From assembly GCF_003325755.1 (NCBI RefSeq), contig NZ_QORI02000032.1:1-34464 (forward strand): 34,464 nt of DNA. The letters run 5' to 3'. Shown piece by piece: positions 9,901-17,744 of the stretch. The DNA is from Pseudomonas sp. SST3. Lineage in GTDB: Bacteria; Pseudomonadota; Gammaproteobacteria; Pseudomonadales; Pseudomonadaceae. A program made the position numbers and the translations under genes. Positions within the stretch are counted from its first letter, which is position 1, and each line of letters starts with the position of its first letter. The notes beneath the pieces were generated by a model. The model did no database searches and was not told the DNA's origin. It saw only the letters and a program-made list of their open reading frames with translations.

Positions 9901-10450
9901 CTGCGTGATCGGCGAAATACCAGTCGGCGTAGCGCGTGCCGGAGACATCCTTGGTCAGGCGCTGGTCGTCGCCACGATTGAGGGGAAAGTCCAGGCCGGA
10001 AAAGTCCAGCAGCGAAGTTTTGCCGCTGCCTTGCGGGCCGAGCAGCAGGTACCAGGGCAGATCATTGCGCCATTTCTCGCTGCGCCCGCGGTACAGGCTT
10101 GAGTTCTTGAGGGTGCGCATGGCGTCCTTGTAGCGCTCGCGCAGGATGCTCTGCTCTTCAGTTATCAGGCCCTCACGGCGCAGGCGCTCCTGAACCGCGT
10201 CATCACTAGCATCAGCCTGCTTCTGACGCGTGCTGCGCCAACTGGAAAAGACCATGAACAGGCCCCACGCCAGACACATGGCGGCGATGGACAGGAGGCG
10301 GCTGGTCGAGGATTCCCAGAACTTGTAATCGTCCACGGCCAGCAACGGGCCGACGAGCCACACCACCAGGCCCAGTACCAGCAGGACACACAGGCTCCAT
10401 ACCCAGGTCCTGCGAAAAAACGCGGCAAGCTTGCCGAAAAAAACCTTCAT
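6911..10450 (-). CDS. tssM: T6SS membrane complex protein TssM (IcmF)
   Basis: Inner-membrane component that spans into the periplasm and joins TssL to the lipoprotein TssJ. 1179 residues, typical of IcmF proteins. Two N-terminal membrane segments (about 17-39 and 51-70), a cytoplasmic domain with an intact Walker A GPQGSGKTS (138-146), and a third segment around residue 450 (YAASFASLALFGALW). The large periplasmic part follows, including the C-terminal region with WPADAEEGRTSL. The intact Walker A suggests the NTPase activity is kept; some TssM proteins lack it. The ATG has AAGG about 10 nt upstream and follows tssL by 15 bp. An Ala-rich stretch in the periplasmic part (GDAADSADALEKP region) looks like a linker. 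Confidence 0.96.
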   Translation of the reverse strand: MKVFFGKLAAFFRRTWVWSLCVLLVLGLVVWLVGPLLAVDDYKFWESSTSRLLSIAAMCLAWGLFMVFSSWRSTRQKQADASDDAVQERLRREGLITEEQSILRERYKDAMRTLKNSSLYRGRSEKWRNDLPWYLLLGPQGSGKTSLLDFSGLDFPLNRGDDQRLTKDVSGTRYADWYFADHAVLIDTAGRYLTQPDPTVDSKAWHTLLGLLRRRRARPLNGVVVNVPVEQMLQSNELELETLARQCRQRLHEINQRLGADVPVYLVLSKADKLLGFDEFFDQLSREESDQVLGASFRKEQDGTDLNMVRDEFEELLRRLNSQVILRMHQERDTQRRGRILDFPHQLGQIGERLCLFVELAFSGNRYQRASQLRGFYLTSAPQLQGELDPLTSGIGRNLGLSSNALPTFRSGRSRFINHLLSRVIFPEADLAGLDQKEVRRIDWGQRALYAASFASLALFGALWANGFSSNHERLEQLRSLADKAGRERQRIEPQDDALRTLEALDTSYAATQVFSDKAEVSYLQRGGLYQGEQVDPTLHQAYRRELETLLLPRVGRQLEAQIRANLDNREHLLGSLRAYLMLSLRQRRDNAFLNDWLAADWSLRYAGNAVAQNGLNTHFNRLLAEDFAPYTLNEPLVTEARQVLRSESLADVVYRMLREQARSLPDYRLSQSLGAQGALFRGSDHAIPGFYTQNGYQKFYLAQGSDLIRDILRDNWVLGESDSLSLKDLGRLMVEMEQLYFRDYANYWGEAVAQLTLEPIAGAGQGSTLLGGLTAPNSPLLQLLTEVRNNTRFAGVAEAAGDAADSADALEKPNGKLGKAAKLASAAAEQAQAALAKNLPDTARKTLERRFEPLHRLLDENAGASAELVPALQALDALQLQLARLAHASAPDQAAFELAKARMGGQRDAINQLRASAARLPQPVGNWLGLLADDSWSLVLNDAYHYLNQRYQSELYAFYKGSLRQRYPFSAHSESDVAIADFREFFKSQGVADGFLNRYLKPFVSGSAGQFQLRRVDGRGLPLSREFLAQMGHAQTIRRSFFAENPNEPQVRFKLEPYSLDSSLGRADFRFGNQQMEYRHGPIVQTAFSWPADAEEGRTSLVVEELGGHRVGIEKNTGPWSLFRLLDLMQVDYHSGRDVLMLKANLGGRHANYLLHSQRSPNPFDIALLRDFKLPATL

Positions 10451-10465
10451 GGCATCACATCCTTG

Positions 10466-11338
10466 TTACGGCTTGGGCTCGACCTGAACGGCCGGATCGG
10501 CGGGTTGGTAAGACTGCAGGACCGTCTCGCGCTGTTCGCCCAGTACCCAGGCGAAACCGGTATGGAGCATTCCCAGACAGACCAGCGTGAACAGTGCGAC
10601 CATCCACCACGGCACGATACGGACCAGGCGTCGACGGGTGTCCTTGAGTCCCTGCCAATGTGGCGACACCTCGCGCGGCACGTCACCGCGCAGCTGGCGA
10701 ATCTGTCGATAAAGGCTGTCACGCACTGCTTCGAGTTCGAGCATGCCGCGCGGCATCACCCGGTACTTGCCCTCGAACCCCAGCGACAAACAGAGGTACA
10801 TCAGCTCCAGCATGGGCAAGTGCTTGACCGGGTTGCGCGACAGGCGCTCGAGCAGCTGGAAGAACTTCTCGCCGCCGAAGGTCTCGTTGTGAAAGGACGA
10901 CAGCAGACTCATCTGCGACCACTCGCTTTCGTTGCCCCAAGGGGTCGTCACCACGGCTTCGTCGATCGCCGTGCACAACACATAACGCGCCGCCATCACC
11001 TGGCTGCTTTCCACACCGTCATGCAGGGCGCGGTGTTCGAACAGTTTCAGTTCGGCGGACAGCCGTTGGTTGAGCGCGTGCAGATCTTCTCCCTCATAGC
11101 TGTGCTTGAGCCGCACCACTTCCGAGAGCAGCGACGAGGCTGCGGCGACCAGTGGGTTCAGGCTGATGTTGAATGTTTCGGCCGGGCGCAGGCGAGCGGC
11201 GTAGATCATTCGCTCTTCGAGTTGCTCGAATTTTGGTGCCGCGGCAAAGTCGGTCAGCGGACTATGTGCAGCCGCATCGCTCTGGCGATTGAGGATGACG
11301 GTCTTATCATCCTGTCCGTAGTCCATTTCCTTGATCAT
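10466..11338 (-). CDS. tssL: T6SS membrane complex protein TssL (DotU)
   Basis: Inner-membrane partner of TssM that contacts the baseplate. 290 residues. The cytoplasmic hook domain carries the DotU mark YVLCTAIDEAVVTTPWG (119-135) and FFQLLERLSRNP. A single C-terminal membrane segment lies at about 241-266 (IVPWWMVALFTLVCLGMLH) and a short Pro-rich tail follows. There is no OmpA-like peptidoglycan-binding extension, so anchoring to the cell wall must come from another protein. It begins 5 bp after tssK, with AGGGA upstream. Confidence 0.95.
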   Translation of the reverse strand: MIKEMDYGQDDKTVILNRQSDAAAHSPLTDFAAAPKFEQLEERMIYAARLRPAETFNISLNPLVAAASSLLSEVVRLKHSYEGEDLHALNQRLSAELKLFEHRALHDGVESSQVMAARYVLCTAIDEAVVTTPWGNESEWSQMSLLSSFHNETFGGEKFFQLLERLSRNPVKHLPMLELMYLCLSLGFEGKYRVMPRGMLELEAVRDSLYRQIRQLRGDVPREVSPHWQGLKDTRRRLVRIVPWWMVALFTLVCLGMLHTGFAWVLGEQRETVLQSYQPADPAVQVEPKP

Positions 11339-11343
11339 GTCGG

Positions 11344-12675
11344 TCAGTCCCTGATCGCCCAGAATTTCAGCTCAAGCCCGGAGAATTCGCCGGACACGTG
11401 GAAGGCGAAGCCGCCGGAGCGCTCAAGTTGCGCCAGTTCCTCGGAGCTCAGCTCCAAGGCGAAGTACGTCTTGCCGGAGTGGAACGGGATCTGTCGCGGC
11501 GCCACCGGCAGTGGTTTGACCTTGATCCCTGGCAGGTGCAGGTTGACCAGCTGTCGGATGCGCTCCACCGGGCCGACCTTGAGGTGTGCCGGCAAGCGCG
11601 TGCGCAGCTCCTCGGAATCGCACTGGGCGCTGGCGGCGAGCACGAAGGACGCGCTGCCGAGCAGCTTGTGGTCGTGCAGCGGCGAGACCTGAATGCCGTA
11701 CTGGCGCTGTTGCAACAGCAACTCGATGGTGTGTTGCTCAAGCACCATCGACAGCACCTGGCGGATCGCGTCCATCAATTTGCGAAACGACACGCCCTGG
11801 TCGTTGTGCAGGTAACGCCCTTCCAGGCGAGGTCGTTTGGTCTCGCTGGAGAACGTCGCCAGTTCGCCCAGCAACCCCAGCAGCTCACGATAGATGTGTT
11901 CGGGATGGATACGGTCGATACCCATGTAATGGCGTAGCACGGGCTCGTAGCGGTTGATCAGCTGCAGCATCATGAAATCGCCGACCTCCGCACCGCCGAC
12001 CTTGCCGGTGGCGCGAATACGCTCTGCCAGTATGTCGCCGCGATGGCCGAGCATGCTGATCACTTCCTTCAGGCACGACAGCAGATAGCCGGACGCCTGG
12101 AAGTCAATAAAGGTAGGGATGTACTCCGGGTCTAGGCTGATTACGCCGTCCGGCGTCGTGTCGAGGATGTCGCACAACTTGAGCTTCACGTAGGCCTGAT
12201 CACTTTGCTGCTCACCCAGTAGCAGGCGGAAGTCCGGTCGGCCAGTGCTGACCTGGCTGCTGCCGCTGTCGCCGGCGTTGGAGTCAGTGACCTCTTCGTC
12301 GAAAGCGGTGTAGCGTGCCAACACGTCCTTCTGCTCAGGGCGGCGACTCTCGATGTGGTTGCCGGTCACCAGTGGCAACGCAAGGTATACCGGCGTGTTG
12401 CCGGTGTTGGGCGGGACATCCAGCGCCAGTGGCTCGCGCTCAGCGCCGATCTCGAAAAGGCTGCCATCTGGCAGCAGCCCGCTCGCCTGGCTAAGCACCA
12501 GCTTCCCCATGTTAAGAAACTGGCGGTCGATCTCCAGCCCGAAGAAGCCCCAGGCGTAGTGACCCAACCTCTGAGTCCGCTGCTTGAGCTGCGCGTCGTA
12601 ATAACGGTCGCTTTGCTGGAAGTGCTGGGGGCGTAGCAGCATGCCTTCCTGCCAGATCACCTTGTTCATGCTCAT
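11344..12675 (-). CDS. tssK: T6SS baseplate protein TssK
   Basis: Trimeric baseplate connector linking TssF/G to the membrane complex. 443 residues, the expected size. The N-terminus reads VIWQEGMLLRPQHFQQSDRYY, which is diagnostic of TssK. The C-terminus (FALELSSEELAQL...FHVSG) is also typical. The ATG at 12675 has GAGGG 8 nt upstream and directly follows tssJ; a second ATG two codons in is less likely. It lies in the standard tssJ-K-L-M block. Confidence 0.96.
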   Translation of the reverse strand: MSMNKVIWQEGMLLRPQHFQQSDRYYDAQLKQRTQRLGHYAWGFFGLEIDRQFLNMGKLVLSQASGLLPDGSLFEIGAEREPLALDVPPNTGNTPVYLALPLVTGNHIESRRPEQKDVLARYTAFDEEVTDSNAGDSGSSQVSTGRPDFRLLLGEQQSDQAYVKLKLCDILDTTPDGVISLDPEYIPTFIDFQASGYLLSCLKEVISMLGHRGDILAERIRATGKVGGAEVGDFMMLQLINRYEPVLRHYMGIDRIHPEHIYRELLGLLGELATFSSETKRPRLEGRYLHNDQGVSFRKLMDAIRQVLSMVLEQHTIELLLQQRQYGIQVSPLHDHKLLGSASFVLAASAQCDSEELRTRLPAHLKVGPVERIRQLVNLHLPGIKVKPLPVAPRQIPFHSGKTYFALELSSEELAQLERSGGFAFHVSGEFSGLELKFWAIRD

Positions 12676-12678
12676 CGA

Positions 12679-13158
12679 TCAATCCCTCTTCGCGAGCGGA
12701 TCGATGACCTGAATCCCGTGCTCGTCAAGGTTCAGCTCGACGCGGTTTTGCGCCTTGTGCTGTAACGGGATGACGAACCGCCAGCTGGATTCAGGCAGGT
12801 CGCGATAGGCCGCAAGTACGCCGACATAGCGACTGCCGTCTTGGACATAGAGCCTGAGGTCGCGCTGCTCGCCGGGACGCAACTCCAGCTCTTCCTGGAT
12901 CACCAGGTCCGGTGACAAGGCTTCCTTGGGCCGCTGGTAGAGAGAGAAGAAGTCGGTATTGTCGAACGCTACCGGGTGCTTGAGCTCGATCAGACGAATC
13001 ACGATGGGTGAGGGGCGACCGTTGAGATCCGGGTTGAGTCGATCACTGCCATACAGCGACAGGTCCAGCTTGGTCAGATCGGAATTGGGCGAGAGTGCCG
13101 AGCAGCCGCCGAGCGCGGCCAGCGCCGCAAGCACTGCTGCGGATAGGAAGCGAGACAT
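12679..13158 (-). CDS. tssJ: T6SS outer-membrane lipoprotein TssJ
   Basis: Outer-membrane lipoprotein that binds the periplasmic part of TssM. 159 residues from the ATG at 13158, chosen because an AAGGA site lies 8-9 nt upstream. Two earlier ATGs at 13167 and 13164 sit too close to that site, although 13167 overlaps the fha stop. A signal peptide ends in lipobox LGGC (Cys19). The mature part has the family pattern LSLYGSDRLNPDLNGRPSP and VIRLIELK. Cysteine acylation and transport to the outer membrane are inferred from the family. Confidence 0.92.
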   Translation of the reverse strand: MSRFLSAAVLAALAALGGCSALSPNSDLTKLDLSLYGSDRLNPDLNGRPSPIVIRLIELKHPVAFDNTDFFSLYQRPKEALSPDLVIQEELELRPGEQRDLRLYVQDGSRYVGVLAAYRDLPESSWRFVIPLQHKAQNRVELNLDEHGIQVIDPLAKRD

Positions 13159-13163
13159 GGACA

Positions 13164-14357
13164 TCATCCTTGAAGGTCGGTGTTGAGCGTGGCGATCAGG
13201 CGTACCTGTTCCTCGTAAGCCTGGGCGAAATCGCGAGCGAATAGCCGCTCGCCCCAATCATCGTCGCGCTGCATGGCCAGATGCAGGCGCTTGTAGGCCC
13301 GCCAGCGACTCCCCGCGGTGGCGATCAGCGGCTTGTTGTCGCCCTCGAAACGCAGGGTCAATTGATCAGGTGATAGCTGCTCGAGCACGCCCTTGATTGC
13401 GGCTCGGCTGGCAGCCAGCATCGCTACCTGATGCGCCTGCAGGTCGCGGAAGGCGCGCCCTACCGCCTGCTCAGCCGGCAGCTGACCAGCTTTGCCATCC
13501 CGCAGAAGGAGGCTTAGCGCTTCGCCACTGTCGATGCCATGCTTGAGCGGGTTATTGCCGGCGCTATGCACGGTGGTCAGCGACAGACGCATCTCATTTT
13601 TCAATTCGCCACGGGTACGCAGCGCCTGCTGCAACCCGCCAACGCTTTGCTTGAGCAAGCCTGCAGCTTTGAGTGCCAGGGCTTGGCGGGCCTCTTCGTC
13701 CAGACCGTCCAAATCAACACCCAGCGCCTCGCTGAAGCGCGCCCAGAAACCGGGCGGCAGACGTTCAGGCTCCGGTGCGACCTTGGCTTGGGCGGTTGCT
13801 CTGGGCATCACCAGTTCGGGAACCTGCAGGTTCTCCTCGTCGATCTGCGCGTAGTCACGCTGCTGTGCTTGCGGCCGTGGCGGAGCCAGCACGGCGGTCA
13901 GGTCATCGACCTCGGCATAGACACGTTCCTGCTGATCGAGCGCCGTCAGCGGGTCGAGATCAAGAAAGGCATCGTCGGGGATGATGCTGCCGGCGGGCTG
14001 TGGGCGACCGATGTCGCCTTCAAAAGAAGCGGGGTCCTGGATCAGCCGGGCACGGATCTCGAAATCGCCCAAGCAGTAGACGCTGCCATGCTCGATGCGC
14101 TGGGCCCGACCTTTGTCCAGGCTCGCGCCGGTGTCCTTGAGTTGAATGCCGTTGCTGCTGGTGTCGGTGAGGAAAAACGAGCCGTCCCGGTAGCTCACCT
14201 CGGCGTGGCGGCTGGACAACACACGCTTGCGGTCCGGTATTACCCAGTCGCAATCCTCTGCGCGGCCAATGATTCCGCCCGCCTGCTTGAAGGTTTTGCT
14301 GCTAATCAGGCCCGGCACGAATTGCTGCGCACTGACCATATCGAAAACCAGTTCCAT
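13164..14357 (-). CDS. fha2: FHA-domain T6SS regulator/scaffold (Fha2/TagH)
   Basis: Binds phosphothreonine and couples the kinase/phosphatase pair to T6SS assembly. 397 residues. The N-terminal forkhead-associated domain covers about residues 10-85 and has the three expected marks: GR (31-32), SSRH (48-51) and SSNG (67-70). The C-terminal half (from about 200, LPPGFWARFSEALGVDLDGL onward) is the TagH-type domain found in T6SS FHA proteins. A Pro/Asp-rich linker separates the two. The ATG has GGAGAAAGG just upstream. The neighbours (small lipoprotein before, tssJ after) match HSI-II order. Confidence 0.93.
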   Translation of the reverse strand: MELVFDMVSAQQFVPGLISSKTFKQAGGIIGRAEDCDWVIPDRKRVLSSRHAEVSYRDGSFFLTDTSSNGIQLKDTGASLDKGRAQRIEHGSVYCLGDFEIRARLIQDPASFEGDIGRPQPAGSIIPDDAFLDLDPLTALDQQERVYAEVDDLTAVLAPPRPQAQQRDYAQIDEENLQVPELVMPRATAQAKVAPEPERLPPGFWARFSEALGVDLDGLDEEARQALALKAAGLLKQSVGGLQQALRTRGELKNEMRLSLTTVHSAGNNPLKHGIDSGEALSLLLRDGKAGQLPAEQAVGRAFRDLQAHQVAMLAASRAAIKGVLEQLSPDQLTLRFEGDNKPLIATAGSRWRAYKRLHLAMQRDDDWGERLFARDFAQAYEEQVRLIATLNTDLQG

Positions 14358-14377
14358 GGTTCCTTTCTCCTGGTGGA

Positions 14378-14512
14378 TCAGTTGCTGCGGGCAGGCGCCT
14401 GCGGATCACCCAGCGGGCGATATTCGTCGTCGTTGAACTTGTAGTTGCCAGAGCAACCGGCGAGGGCGAGGGATGCAGCGAGTAAAACGAGGGCGCAATA
14501 GCGGGCTAGCAC
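14378..14512 (-). CDS. Tiny T6SS-associated lipoprotein, 44 aa, GTG start
   Basis: A 44-residue gene that is easy to miss because it starts with GTG. A near-perfect AAGGAGG site (14526-14520) lies 7 nt upstream. The product begins MLARYCALV, has a hydrophobic signal ending in lipobox LAGC (Cys20), and a mature part of only 24 residues (SGNYKFNDDEYRPLGDPQ...). Its position immediately before fha, with 20 bp between stop and start, corresponds to PA1664 (orfX) of HSI-II, which I believe is a comparable small protein. Role unknown; it may be a structural or envelope-anchoring accessory of the membrane complex. Confidence 0.85.
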   Translation of the reverse strand: MLARYCALVLLAASLALAGCSGNYKFNDDEYRPLGDPQAPARSN

Positions 14513-14859
14513 GCGACTTCCTCCTTGAAAGCGTGGGCAGACAGCCTCGCCGGGCGCAAGAGCGCCAAGCGGGACTTAGGCTGTGCATTGAAGTTCATCC
14601 AGATGCGCATGTGGGTGAACGGGGTCACGAAAAAGGGTGGGGCCGGGTTGGAAACGAGAGCTGTGGCTATAAATGTCCCGGTACAGACGGCGGTCGTTTT
14701 GTCGTATCGACAGCGGTGCCAGAATGGGCTGCGAAAGGATCGGAGATATCGTCCGATCGATCGACGCGAGACGGCTCAGGCCTGGCTGGGCGCTGAGCCG
14801 GTTGTGCGTGCGCTTACTCTTAAATAAGTCTATGGATGGGGTTGAATGTTTGCGGATTT
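14513..14859. other. 347-bp intergenic gap, probable promoter region for the second half of the cluster
   Basis: The only gap above 200 bp inside the T6SS cluster. It follows the lipase and precedes the tiny lipoprotein gene, so it is where the ancestral sfa2-orfX junction was opened. It holds a perfect 8-bp inverted repeat (CGGCTCAG 14772-14779, CTGAGCCG 14793-14800, 13-nt loop) without a T run, and a palindrome CGATCGATCG at 14754-14763. It also holds a - strand TGGCAC (14721-14716) resembling a sigma-54 -24 box, but the matching -12 position reads TCGA, not TTGC. No convincing sigma-70 promoter is seen. No coding sequence is supported. Confidence 0.5.
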
Positions 14860-16994
14860 CTAAGCGAAGGCCGCTGAGACGCTTATCCCGATGGCAGCGA
14901 GCCGTTCAGCGGTCTGGTTGTCTGTGATGCCGCGCCATTCCGTCACCAGCTCTGCCAAGTCTGCCCTTTCGGCGTGTTCACCGAAGACGCTGCGTGGCGT
15001 AACCAGGCGCTCGGCCTGGGCAAGCAGGCGTTGCTGGGCTCTTGTGAGCGCCGGACTCTGTTCTGCTCGAATGCGTTCCGCCTGCTCCACCGCATCGGCA
15101 TAGATCGCACGTAGTTCCAGATCGCTCTTGCCGTAGAAACGCATCTCACCCCTGCGCCTGATTTCCCAGCGAAACTCATCGAACGAGCGCGCTTGCCAGC
15201 TCTCCAGTAGCTGCGCGGTGCTCAGCAGCTGAGCGTAGATGTCGCGGATTTCGGCCTCGCTGAATAGCTTTCCGTTGCGCTCTGCGACGCTGGCGTTCCA
15301 GCGCAGCAGGTTGGTGAGTGCTGCCCGTGCATAGCCGCTATCGCTGGAGTGGTGAGTCACCCCAAGTGCAAGCCGATTGGGCATATCACCATCAAGACCT
15401 ATCTCGCCAACGTAGCGTGCGCAGGTCTGCTCATCGATCAATGCGCAACCCGGTTGCCACAGAACTGCGGCCTCGCTCCCTCCCCCGGGCTTGCGCGGCA
15501 TGAAATGCCACTGCTCGCCGTGGTGCTCGTAGGCGTCGCCCTGAAGATTCACAAGCCCTGCAAGCAACAACGCGATGCCCGCTGTTGGGGAGCTGAACAG
15601 CAGAGCCGTACCGGGAAGAGCCAGCTTCCACTCCGCGTCCATCCAAGGCAAAGGCACGGCGGGAACTGGATCGTTATGGTTGACGATACGGTGATGGGTA
15701 AGCGGCTGGGCGGCTCTAACAAAAGCAGCGTCGCCGGCGCGGGGTGCGCCATAGGTGTAGAGCTGGGTATTGTCGGACCATTCCCGGCGCAGCCAGTCTG
15801 CCAAAAGGAGGGCGATCGCCCGCCGAGACTGTGGCCGCAGACAATCAATGTTTGCTTGCCAGTGTAAAAAGCGTTGAGATAGCGCTCAACGAAGGGTTTC
15901 GCTGCTTGGAAGGCTCCATAGAAACCGCGATGCGCCTGACCTTCGCCTTCTTTAAAACGCACTTGGCGCGCATCAGCATCGCGGCTGGCGTCTGCCAGCA
16001 TCTCCTGAGTGCCGCGTACCGAAATCAGCATCACTTTGTCGTTATGAGTGATGAAAGCCTGGGTGTTAGTGCCCGACTCCGTGTCGTAAAGAAAATGCAC
16101 GTCCTCGGGATTTCTCCAACCCTCTTGCGACTCTTTTTCGTAGCGCAGTGGATCGTAGGGCATGATTTCTAGACGCTTCGAATAAGGCACCTCTTCACAG
16201 ATCATATGGTATGGGCCAGCACCGTCGAACTGTGTTGGTTTTACTCGACGGCCCAGCTGGTTCTGAAGCACATAACCAATGCTCCCGATCGAGTCGTAGG
16301 GAGGGGGTGAAGATGTGTAAGGCTTCTTGTCGGTACTAAACGGGGCGTAAACGAACGTGCTCATCAGCGCGAGGTGATAGGCGTTCAGTGCGCAGAAGTC
16401 ATGAGCCCGAGACAGTACTGGGCTATATGCGCGGAGCGCTTTGATTTCGATGACATTATGTTGGCTGCAGCCAAGGGCAACGCCACACTGGTCTGATGCT
16501 GAGCCTGCGTTCTGCTTCAATTTTGACGGTCGTCTCGTCCAGGACTCGTCTGGTTCTGGAAGATGGCTTTTTATCTCGGCGAAGTCGCTGACTTCAGCTC
16601 TGAGAAACCTTGCTTGCTCTCTCTCTGCGCGCTCTTCCGCTAGGTAAGTTGTGCCGTCCGAACGGCGAGGTCCGGCGGGCGATTGCTCCGCGGCTATCTG
16701 CAGGGCAGTCAGCGAGATCTTGAATGACTTTCTAAGAGAGAGTTCTTCATACCAAGGGTCTGGGTATGTTGTGGCCAGTTGCGATAGATTGAGCACTGTG
16801 GCGCCGGGATACAGATCGTAGATTTTCGCAAACCCATCGTTGTCCAACACACCCTCGAACGCTTGCCCTTGGCAATCAATTAATTTGTACGGCAACTCAG
16901 CATAGGGTGAGCCTTTCCCATGCTCATCTACGAGCCGAAAGCTAACCCAGCTGCTGCGTAGTGAACATTTGAGTATTTCTACAGCGCTTTCCAT
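14860..16994 (-). pseudogene. Class 3 lipase T6SS effector (Tle2/TseL-like), frameshifted after GHSLGG
   Basis: Candidate antibacterial phospholipase/lipase delivered by VgrG2. The first frame (from the ATG at 16994) covers an N-terminal beta-rich region (WVSFRLVDEHG...) and the lipase nucleophile elbow GHSLGG with Ser389. The frame then breaks at the CCC run 15819-15821 (one base missing). The second frame continues exactly where expected with AIALLLADWL, LYTYGAPRAGD, the Asp in NHNDPVP (about 442) and His in VTHHSSDSGY (about 548-549). Restored length is about 711 residues. The full triad and conserved flanks on both sides argue for a recent or artefactual indel. Family: Lipase_3, as in V. 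cholerae TseL next to a vgrG-DUF4123 pair. As given, the protein would stop at 15549 without Asp and His, hence inactive. Confidence 0.85.
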
Positions 16995-17000
16995 CCTTGG

Positions 17001-17744
17001 TTACTCCGTGCAATTTGGGTAGACGGTGCATTCCTGAGTTTCATTTCTGTACGTTTTAAACACTGGAGGATCCTGACACTGCTGCCAACCCTCCTTCGGT
17101 AAACACGGCTTCCAGCCTTCAGGGAATCTAACCCATGTGTTGTCGCGGTATGGTTCTTCCTCCGCTCTAACCTGAAACGAAAGTCGCACTCTCTTGCCCG
17201 GTAGCGTTGTGCCGATTAGATGGGCTCCAGCACCTTTACAGCTGAGTAGTTTGCTTATCTCGCCTTCCCGAGACTTCGCCTTGCTGATTTGAAATAACCA
17301 CAAGCATTCCGCTGTCTTGGATAAAGTCCCGTCTGCTTGAAATACCGGAGCACCCTCGGGTAGCTGGTCAACGATGGTCAATCCGCCATTGTCATAGGTT
17401 CGCTGCCAGTCCTTGTCGCCGTATCGAGCACTGATGAACAGCCCGACCCTGGCGAGCTGCATCTCGCACATACCGTCGCGGTAGTTCACCGGAATGCGGA
17501 AGTTATATTCGTGGGGGGCGCTCTTGAAATTCGTCTCGAAGGTTTTCGTCTGGCTCCGGCCGTCGCAGTTTCCCGCCGCGCCGTAGTGAGCCTGAGCTTT
17601 AAGGGCAAAATCAGCGGGCAGCTGACCTTCGAGCCTAAAGGGCTCAGCGCCTAGCGAGCCCACTGTGTTGCAAGCATTAAGGGCAAGAGCTAGCAGCGCT
17701 GGACACACAAAGGCGCCGGTGCAGGATTTCTTGGTCGAATTCAT
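17001..17744 (-). CDS. Lipoprotein, probable immunity protein for the lipase effector
   Basis: 247 residues with an N-terminal signal ending in lipobox LNAC (Cys25), so a periplasm-facing lipoprotein. The mature part is Cys-rich (CDG, MCEM, ECLW, SCKG, KPCLP, QQCQD, ECTV, NCTE), suggesting several disulfides. I do not recognise the family. It is coupled to the adaptor gene before it (ATGA overlap) and lies 6 bp before the lipase. The order adaptor-lipoprotein-lipase and the periplasmic location fit an immunity protein that blocks a membrane-attacking lipase. The function is inferred from context only. The gene reads as more AT-rich than the T6SS core. Confidence 0.75.
   Translation of the reverse strand: MNSTKKSCTGAFVCPALLALALNACNTVGSLGAEPFRLEGQLPADFALKAQAHYGAAGNCDGRSQTKTFETNFKSAPHEYNFRIPVNYRDGMCEMQLARVGLFISARYGDKDWQRTYDNGGLTIVDQLPEGAPVFQADGTLSKTAECLWLFQISKAKSREGEISKLLSCKGAGAHLIGTTLPGKRVRLSFQVRAEEEPYRDNTWVRFPEGWKPCLPKEGWQQCQDPPVFKTYRNETQECTVYPNCTE

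Noticed and set aside
10463..11692. 409-aa open frame on the + strand opposite tssL/tssK
   Set aside because: Runs antisense across two well-supported genes; composition typical of a shadow frame.
13539..14444. 301-aa open frame on the + strand opposite fha and the small lipoprotein
   Set aside because: Antisense to an unambiguous FHA gene; no domain recognised.
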